NCBI GenBank assembly: GCA_964456815.1
Contig: CAYWCO010000003.1
Location: 1-35,316 of the forward strand
DNA from: CAVTZP01 sp964456815
Lineage (GTDB): Bacteria; Chloroflexota; Dehalococcoidia; Dehalococcoidales; BS750m-G39
Length of the DNA: 35,316 nt
Direction of reading: 5' to 3'
The notes beneath the pieces were generated by a model, which was not told the origin of the DNA, made no database searches, and saw only the letters and a program-made list of their open reading frames with translations. Below, piece by piece: positions 31,304 through 35,316 of this stretch. How positions within the stretch are numbered: the first letter of the stretch is position 1; the number at the start of each line of letters is the position of its first letter. Position numbers and translations under genes: made by a program.

Positions 31304-31843
31304 CTATTTTTCTTTGCCGGCTCTTTCTGCAGCCTTCTTCCCTATCAAGGCAGAGATTTCATCAGTTGTGCCCACGTGTATTGCTCTAGCTGGACAGGCA
31401 GCTTCGCAGGCGGTCTGTCTTCCTTTTTGTCTCCCCTCTCCAATTCTATGAATACACAGGTCACATAGATACATTTTACCATCATAGAACTGCGGAGAGC
31501 CATAGGGACAAACCCAGAGGCAGAACTTGCAGCCTATGCACCTATCTTGGTCAACCAGAGTTATGCCAGTCTCGGTATCTTTATAAAGGGCAGAGCGGGG
31601 ACAGGCTTTGATACACGGCGCATCAAGGCAGTGCAGGCAGGGAATCGGCTGGAAGTACTGGTAGACCTCATCATCAGGCGTCTCAGGCCCAACCTGATAT
31701 ACCCGAACTAGCTCAGGACCCTTTGGATTACTAAGAGGCGGTTTTACCGGATGAGGAGGCAAATTATGCTCCAGTTTACAAGCTACTATACATGAGTAAC
31801 AACCAACGCACCTGTCTTTGTCAATGAAGATAGCCCTCGGCAA
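31304..31843 (-). CDS. Four-cluster [4Fe-4S] electron-transfer subunit (DmsB/PhsB-like)
   Basis: This 179-residue ferredoxin-like subunit has four cysteine groups: CVGCYSCIVAC, CLHCLDAPCIKACP, CIGCKFCLWVCP, and CDLC with a later CEAACP. That is the standard beta subunit of molybdopterin oxidoreductases. The start is TTG at 31843, directly next to the TAA of the upstream catalytic gene and in the same frame. GGAGGG 7 bases before it, within the end of that gene, supports initiation here. No membrane anchor gene (DmsC/NrfD) follows, so the complex is likely soluble. Confidence 0.9.
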   Translation of the reverse strand: MPRAIFIDKDRCVGCYSCIVACKLEHNLPPHPVKPPLSNPKGPELVRVYQVGPETPDDEVYQYFQPIPCLHCLDAPCIKACPRSALYKDTETGITLVDQDRCIGCKFCLWVCPYGSPQFYDGKMYLCDLCIHRIGEGRQKGRQTACEAACPARAIHVGTTDEISALIGKKAAERAGKEK

Positions 31844-33988
31844 TTAGTCACCCTCCACCTTATAAATTTTGCAAAGCAATGCTCTAAATGTGGCTGAGCC
31901 CATGGCCGGGTCGTAGGGAGGGTCATTTCTGGTCAGGACGTTGGCGTTGCTTTTCCATAAACCATGGTCCGGGGCTGGGTCCTCAGGGTACCACCATGAT
32001 GCTTGAGCCACCACCACCCTGGGGTCAACTCCAGCAAAAAGTTCGGCTACTTGCTTTATTTTTCCTCTCGGCGTTTCAATCCATACCCAGTCTTCGTTTT
32101 TAATACCTAGGCTGCCTGCGGTTTCAGGATGTATTTGCACTATTGGGTACGGTTGCCTTTCTCGCAGCCAGGGTACCTGGCGGTATTGCGAATGGAAATA
32201 GTAGGGCGAGCGCCCGCCCGTGGAAAGGACGAGGGGGTATTCCTGGGCAAGCTCAGGTGTGGAATAGGGGCTTTCATTAGGCTCGCAATAGTAGGGCAGG
32301 GGGTCATAACCGAGTTTTTCCATTACCGTGGAGTAAAGCTCTACCTTCCCCGTATTGGTGGGAAAGCCGCCCCCCTTTCTCCAGTAGTCCGTCTTGTATT
32401 TGTAGTAGGGCTGCTCCTTCCCCATTTTGGCCAGAAATCCCAACTTGCTAAATTCCCTCCAGGTGATGTTAGCCTTTCTCAGTTCGTAATTTAGCATCTC
32501 TTCAACGCTGCCAAACCAGTACTTAGGGGCAAGCCTTTTGCCGAGCTCGTTATAGATCTTGTTGTCTGGCCAAGCTTCACCCACCGGCTCTACCACCTTT
32601 TTTATGGCTCCAATCACGAAACGAGGATGCATATCATGAATATCATCTGTCTCCAGCCAGTGGGCTGCCGGCAACACTATGTCAGCATACTCAGCGGTGG
32701 GGGACATATAGAGGTCAACTACAGATAAAAACTCTACGTTCAACAAACCCTCTTTTACTTCTTTTGTATTGGGATAAGCTACCAGGGGGTTGGTTCCCTC
32801 AAGATGCATGACTCGGATTGGAGAAGTACCTTCCCTCAACTGCTTGAAGAGGGTATGCATATGAGCCATGGCGAACGGTGGAGAAGCCAAAAGCTTAAAT
32901 TTATCAGCCCCGATGGCAGGCTCCTCTGGTGCTGGTACCTCCCCGGCAAAATCCTCCAGCGGGCCGGTATCCGGGGGCACCCAGTTGATCATGCTGCCAG
33001 GTCTTTCAATATTTCCCGTAACCGCCATAAGGCATACTATTGCCTTTAAGGTCTGTATGGAGTTGTTGCCTGCTTCCAGGCTTTCTCCTATTTGTATGCA
33101 CCCCGGCTTCTGGGTAGCCAATATTCTGGCGGCTTTTATGATTTTATCCTCTGGAATCCAGGTTATCTCAGCCACCTTTCCCGGAGGATACTCCTGCACC
33201 CTTTCTCTAAGTTTGTCAAAGCCGTATGTCCAATTCTCGACGAACTCCTTATCATACAGCTCCTCATTGATTATCACGTTGAGCATACCGAGGGCTAGTG
33301 CGGCATCGGTGCCGGGTCTGACCCTCAGCCATAAATCGGCTCTTCCGGCAAGGCGAGTTGCCCTGGGGTCTATGAGAATTAGATGTTCCGCCCTATCAAG
33401 CGAATCCAAAAACCAGACTGCCATTTCGCCATCGGCATTAGTGATTTCAAGCTGTTTCCCCCAGGAAATCTGTGTCTTCGGGTATTCTCCGCCCCACCCG
33501 TGATAATCACAATATAGTCTGCCCCCGACCATCGTACCGAAAACGGCTAGCCTTGGACCGTAGCAGAAATCGGCGGGCACGCCTATATTTGGTGTGCCGA
33601 TAGACTTGGCGAACCTGAATGTATATCTATTGTAACCCCTGCCCGTTCCCTGACATATAGCTACCGAGGGCGCTCCATATTCTTTAATGCTTCCCTTTAT
33701 TTTGCCGACAATTATTTCTAGCGCTTCTTCCCAACTGATTCTTTCCCACTGGCCTCCTCCCCTTTCCCCCTTTCTCTGCATGGGATATAGAATCCGATTA
33801 GGATTGTAAATCTCCTGAACGCTTGCCAGGCCCTTGGCGCACATAGTCCCTCTGGTTGGCGAATCCGGGTTGCCTTCGATGTGGACTATTTTACCGTTTT
33901 CTACGCTAACGAGAACCCCGCAGCCTCCGTGGCAACTTTTACACGTAGTTTTGATAACTGCTTTATTAGGTCTCACTTTCATCCCCAT
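31844..33988 (-). CDS. Cytoplasmic molybdopterin oxidoreductase (DMSO reductase family) catalytic subunit
   Basis: This 714-residue protein binds one N-terminal [4Fe-4S] cluster through C16, C19, C23 and C50 (CKSCHGGC ... GTMCAKG), then a bis-MGD cofactor. The likely metal ligand is C142 in DFCYGPRLA, the position held by Cys or Sec in polysulfide/thiosulfate reductases and formate dehydrogenases. Other family blocks are HLILIDPRATRLAGRADLWLRVRPGTDAALALG, the MHLEGTNPLVAYPN segment and ADIVLPAAHWLETDD. There is no twin-arginine signal at the N-terminus, so it stays in the cytoplasm. Its substrate cannot be read. Hydroxylases, transhydroxylases and formate- or sulfur-active enzymes all occur in this family. 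A FAD/NAD oxidoreductase gene precedes it by 35 bases. Confidence 0.87.
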   Translation of the reverse strand: MGMKVRPNKAVIKTTCKSCHGGCGVLVSVENGKIVHIEGNPDSPTRGTMCAKGLASVQEIYNPNRILYPMQRKGERGGGQWERISWEEALEIIVGKIKGSIKEYGAPSVAICQGTGRGYNRYTFRFAKSIGTPNIGVPADFCYGPRLAVFGTMVGGRLYCDYHGWGGEYPKTQISWGKQLEITNADGEMAVWFLDSLDRAEHLILIDPRATRLAGRADLWLRVRPGTDAALALGMLNVIINEELYDKEFVENWTYGFDKLRERVQEYPPGKVAEITWIPEDKIIKAARILATQKPGCIQIGESLEAGNNSIQTLKAIVCLMAVTGNIERPGSMINWVPPDTGPLEDFAGEVPAPEEPAIGADKFKLLASPPFAMAHMHTLFKQLREGTSPIRVMHLEGTNPLVAYPNTKEVKEGLLNVEFLSVVDLYMSPTAEYADIVLPAAHWLETDDIHDMHPRFVIGAIKKVVEPVGEAWPDNKIYNELGKRLAPKYWFGSVEEMLNYELRKANITWREFSKLGFLAKMGKEQPYYKYKTDYWRKGGGFPTNTGKVELYSTVMEKLGYDPLPYYCEPNESPYSTPELAQEYPLVLSTGGRSPYYFHSQYRQVPWLRERQPYPIVQIHPETAGSLGIKNEDWVWIETPRGKIKQVAELFAGVDPRVVVAQASWWYPEDPAPDHGLWKSNANVLTRNDPPYDPAMGSATFRALLCKIYKVEGD

Positions 33989-34023
33989 TGTCTATTTCGG
34001 ACATTGATTAGAAAAGTATGTTT

Positions 34024-35244
34024 TCAAGCTACAAGGTTTGCCGGGCTGTAACTATCGCCGAGCACATCCTTGATGGCGCCTGCATCCTTTCGCTCCTTGA
34101 TATAACCGTACATTAGCCCGACTTTGTCTGATACGCCAATCGCCTGATAGCAATCTATATGATTATCTTTTATGAAGAGCTTTTCATAGACGCCTTTTTC
34201 TCTGTTGGTGGAGGACAAGGTTTCATATTCATTTTCAAAGTATTTTCGCCCTATCGAAATAACAGGTGTCTCCAGACCCTTGAGTACCACCAAGCCGGGG
34301 GAAGCTCTATATGTGTTTTCAACGCCAATTAAATTACAGCCGGCAATCCAACCCTGGTCGATGGCATTGTACCAGTTAAATACGAGCTCGTACCCGCCAT
34401 AGGGGTCTATTGATTCGGCAACATCTCCGGCAGCGTAGATATTGGGCACATTTGTCTGCATCTTTTCGTTAACCAGTATTCCCTGGTTAACCCTGACATT
34501 GGATGACCTTAAAAAATCAATGTTAGGCTTAAGGCCGACGGCAACAAGGATTAGGTCTCCCGATATTTCCTTACCCCCGACGACAACCCCTGTTGCCCGG
34601 TTATCTCCAGTTATTTCGGAAACACCTTCTCCAAGCCTAAATCTGACTCCCAAGCTAGTTAATTGCTTTTTGACATGCTGGGCAAGGCCCCCATCCAGTA
34701 TTTGCGGCAGAATCTGGTCGAGAAGCTCCACAATCAGCGTATTTCTCCCAATCTTGTTGAAAGCGATGGCTGCTTCTATACCTATGGCTCCAGCCCCAAT
34801 GATTATAACATTTTTGGCACTCAGTATTTGTTGCGAAAGCCTTTTCACATCCTCTAATCTATTGAAAAAATGGACCCCTTCTTTATCAATTCCCTTTATA
34901 GAGGGTTTAAATGGTGATGCTCCGCTGGCAATGAGCAATTTATCGTAGCCGATTTCCTGGCCACTTTCTATGATGACCTTGCTCCGGCTATCATCTACCT
35001 TAACCACTCTCTCCCCCAGCCGTCTTTTGGGGGAAAGACCATGGTCATCTCCAAGTAGAATTTCTCCTTCCTCAAGTTCTCCGCTTAGATAGTCGGCTAG
35101 AAACATTGGAGAGTAGGGGGCTGTCGTTTCACCTGAGATTATAGTGATTTTCGCTTCGTCTGCATGGGGAACTGCTTTGCAGGTTGCAATTGCCTCCAAG
35201 GTTTTCACTGCGGCAGGCCCATTTCCAATTATTACGATCTTCAT
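34024..35244 (-). CDS. FAD/NAD(P)-dependent pyridine nucleotide-disulfide-type oxidoreductase
   Basis: This 406-residue flavoprotein has two Rossmann folds: MKIVIIGNGPAAVKTLEAI at the N-terminus for FAD and VIIIGAGAIGIEAAIAFNKIG near 147-167 for NAD(P)H. The later GILVNEKMQTNVPNIYAAGDVAE is the second FAD motif. It resembles the NirB N-terminal domain, rubredoxin reductase and NADH oxidase group, without an obvious active-site disulfide. It probably supplies NAD(P)H electrons to, or takes them from, the ferredoxin-like and molybdopterin subunits encoded downstream. The ATG at 35244 has no clear Shine-Dalgarno; a weak TAGACT box ends 8 bases upstream. The remaining 72 bases to the window end hold no gene that I can see. 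Confidence 0.85.
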   Translation of the reverse strand: MKIVIIGNGPAAVKTLEAIATCKAVPHADEAKITIISGETTAPYSPMFLADYLSGELEEGEILLGDDHGLSPKRRLGERVVKVDDSRSKVIIESGQEIGYDKLLIASGASPFKPSIKGIDKEGVHFFNRLEDVKRLSQQILSAKNVIIIGAGAIGIEAAIAFNKIGRNTLIVELLDQILPQILDGGLAQHVKKQLTSLGVRFRLGEGVSEITGDNRATGVVVGGKEISGDLILVAVGLKPNIDFLRSSNVRVNQGILVNEKMQTNVPNIYAAGDVAESIDPYGGYELVFNWYNAIDQGWIAGCNLIGVENTYRASPGLVVLKGLETPVISIGRKYFENEYETLSSTNREKGVYEKLFIKDNHIDCYQAIGVSDKVGLMYGYIKERKDAGAIKDVLGDSYSPANLVA

Positions 35245-35316
35245 AGCTCGATAGTCTAATTAGTTCTTGTTTCCCAGTCCAAAAAGTAGCACTGAAGGTG
35301 AGGAAATTGATTTTTA

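Noticed and set aside
32868..33503. Open frame of 211 codons on the + strand opposite the molybdopterin subunit
   Set aside because: Low-complexity, Ser/Leu-rich translation typical of antisense frames. The minus-strand protein is unambiguous.
31844..33988. Acetylene hydratase or pyrogallol transhydroxylase
   Set aside because: The Asp following the cluster cysteine in acetylene hydratase is not found (CKSCHG here). As I recall, transhydroxylase has a Ser ligand and a larger subunit, whereas C142 is the likely ligand here. Neither can be supported, though a distant relation is not excluded.
1..35316. tRNA, rRNA, CRISPR array, transposase or integrase signatures
   Set aside because: No direct repeat array, transposase motif or tRNA-like cloverleaf was seen in any gap. 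Small RNAs could still be missed by eye.

Overview
The window looks like a gene-dense chromosomal segment of an anaerobic bacterium, with Shine-Dalgarno starts, ATG/GTG/TTG initiation and convergent genes only 5 to 10 bases apart. The gene repertoire is tungsten/molybdenum oxidoreductases, corrinoid methyltransferases, multi-cluster iron-sulfur proteins, an old-yellow-enzyme-type reductase, acyl-CoA enzymes and a branched-chain-type ABC importer. It fits a subsurface heterotroph or acetogen-like organism. A Chloroflexota (Dehalococcoidia-like) origin is my guess from overall flavour, not something shown. I saw no oxygen-dependent enzyme, rRNA, tRNA, CRISPR array or insertion sequence.

Layout. 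1-2486 (+): end of livH, then livM, livG and livF, closed by a stem-loop plus T-tract. 2595-4214 (+): a beta-CASP metallo-beta-lactamase (RNase J-like) protein. 4221-7019 (-): a split PEP-synthase-type phosphotransferase, with an ATP-grasp subunit (353 aa) followed by a phosphohistidine subunit (570 aa); this arrangement is known from phenylphosphate synthase. 7186-13334 (+): three short-chain dehydrogenases (two of them a recent tandem duplication), a second phosphohistidine subunit (572 aa) and an aldehyde:ferredoxin oxidoreductase-family enzyme. 13340-18763 (-): a corrinoid methyl-transfer operon: corrinoid protein, URO-D-fold methyltransferase, MetH-activation-like protein, RACo-type corrinoid activator and methyl-tetrahydrofolate methyltransferase. 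18979-20768 (-): a NarL/NarX-type response regulator and soluble PAS histidine kinase directly upstream of that operon. 20993-24118 (+): NuoE-, NuoF- and HoxU/NuoG-N-terminal-like subunits with no catalytic partner next to them. 24119-24534: intergenic, with several inverted repeats and a broken short reading frame. 24535-29316 (+): OYE/dienoyl-CoA-reductase-like enzyme, SnoaL-like protein, iron-sulfur flavoprotein and acyl-CoA dehydrogenase. 29327-35244 (-): FAD/NAD oxidoreductase, soluble molybdopterin oxidoreductase, four-cluster ferredoxin subunit and acetoacetyl-CoA synthetase.

How the genes may work together (inference). The corrinoid operon contains every component type of a known anaerobic aryl-methyl-ether O-demethylase (MT I, corrinoid protein, MT II, activating enzyme). 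Removing methyl groups from methoxylated aromatics exposes phenolic hydroxyls. The adjacent two-part dikinase-like enzymes resemble phenylphosphate synthase, which phosphorylates phenol with ATP. The SDRs and the AOR-family enzyme could oxidise alcohol and aldehyde side chains. The NuoEF/HoxU module could link the released electrons to NAD and ferredoxin. The right-hand clusters look like enoyl/acyl-CoA reduction and oxidation. Together this suggests an island for anaerobic use of aromatic or alicyclic compounds. No UbiD-type carboxylase and no ring reductase catalytic subunits are certain in the window, so the pathway is incomplete here.
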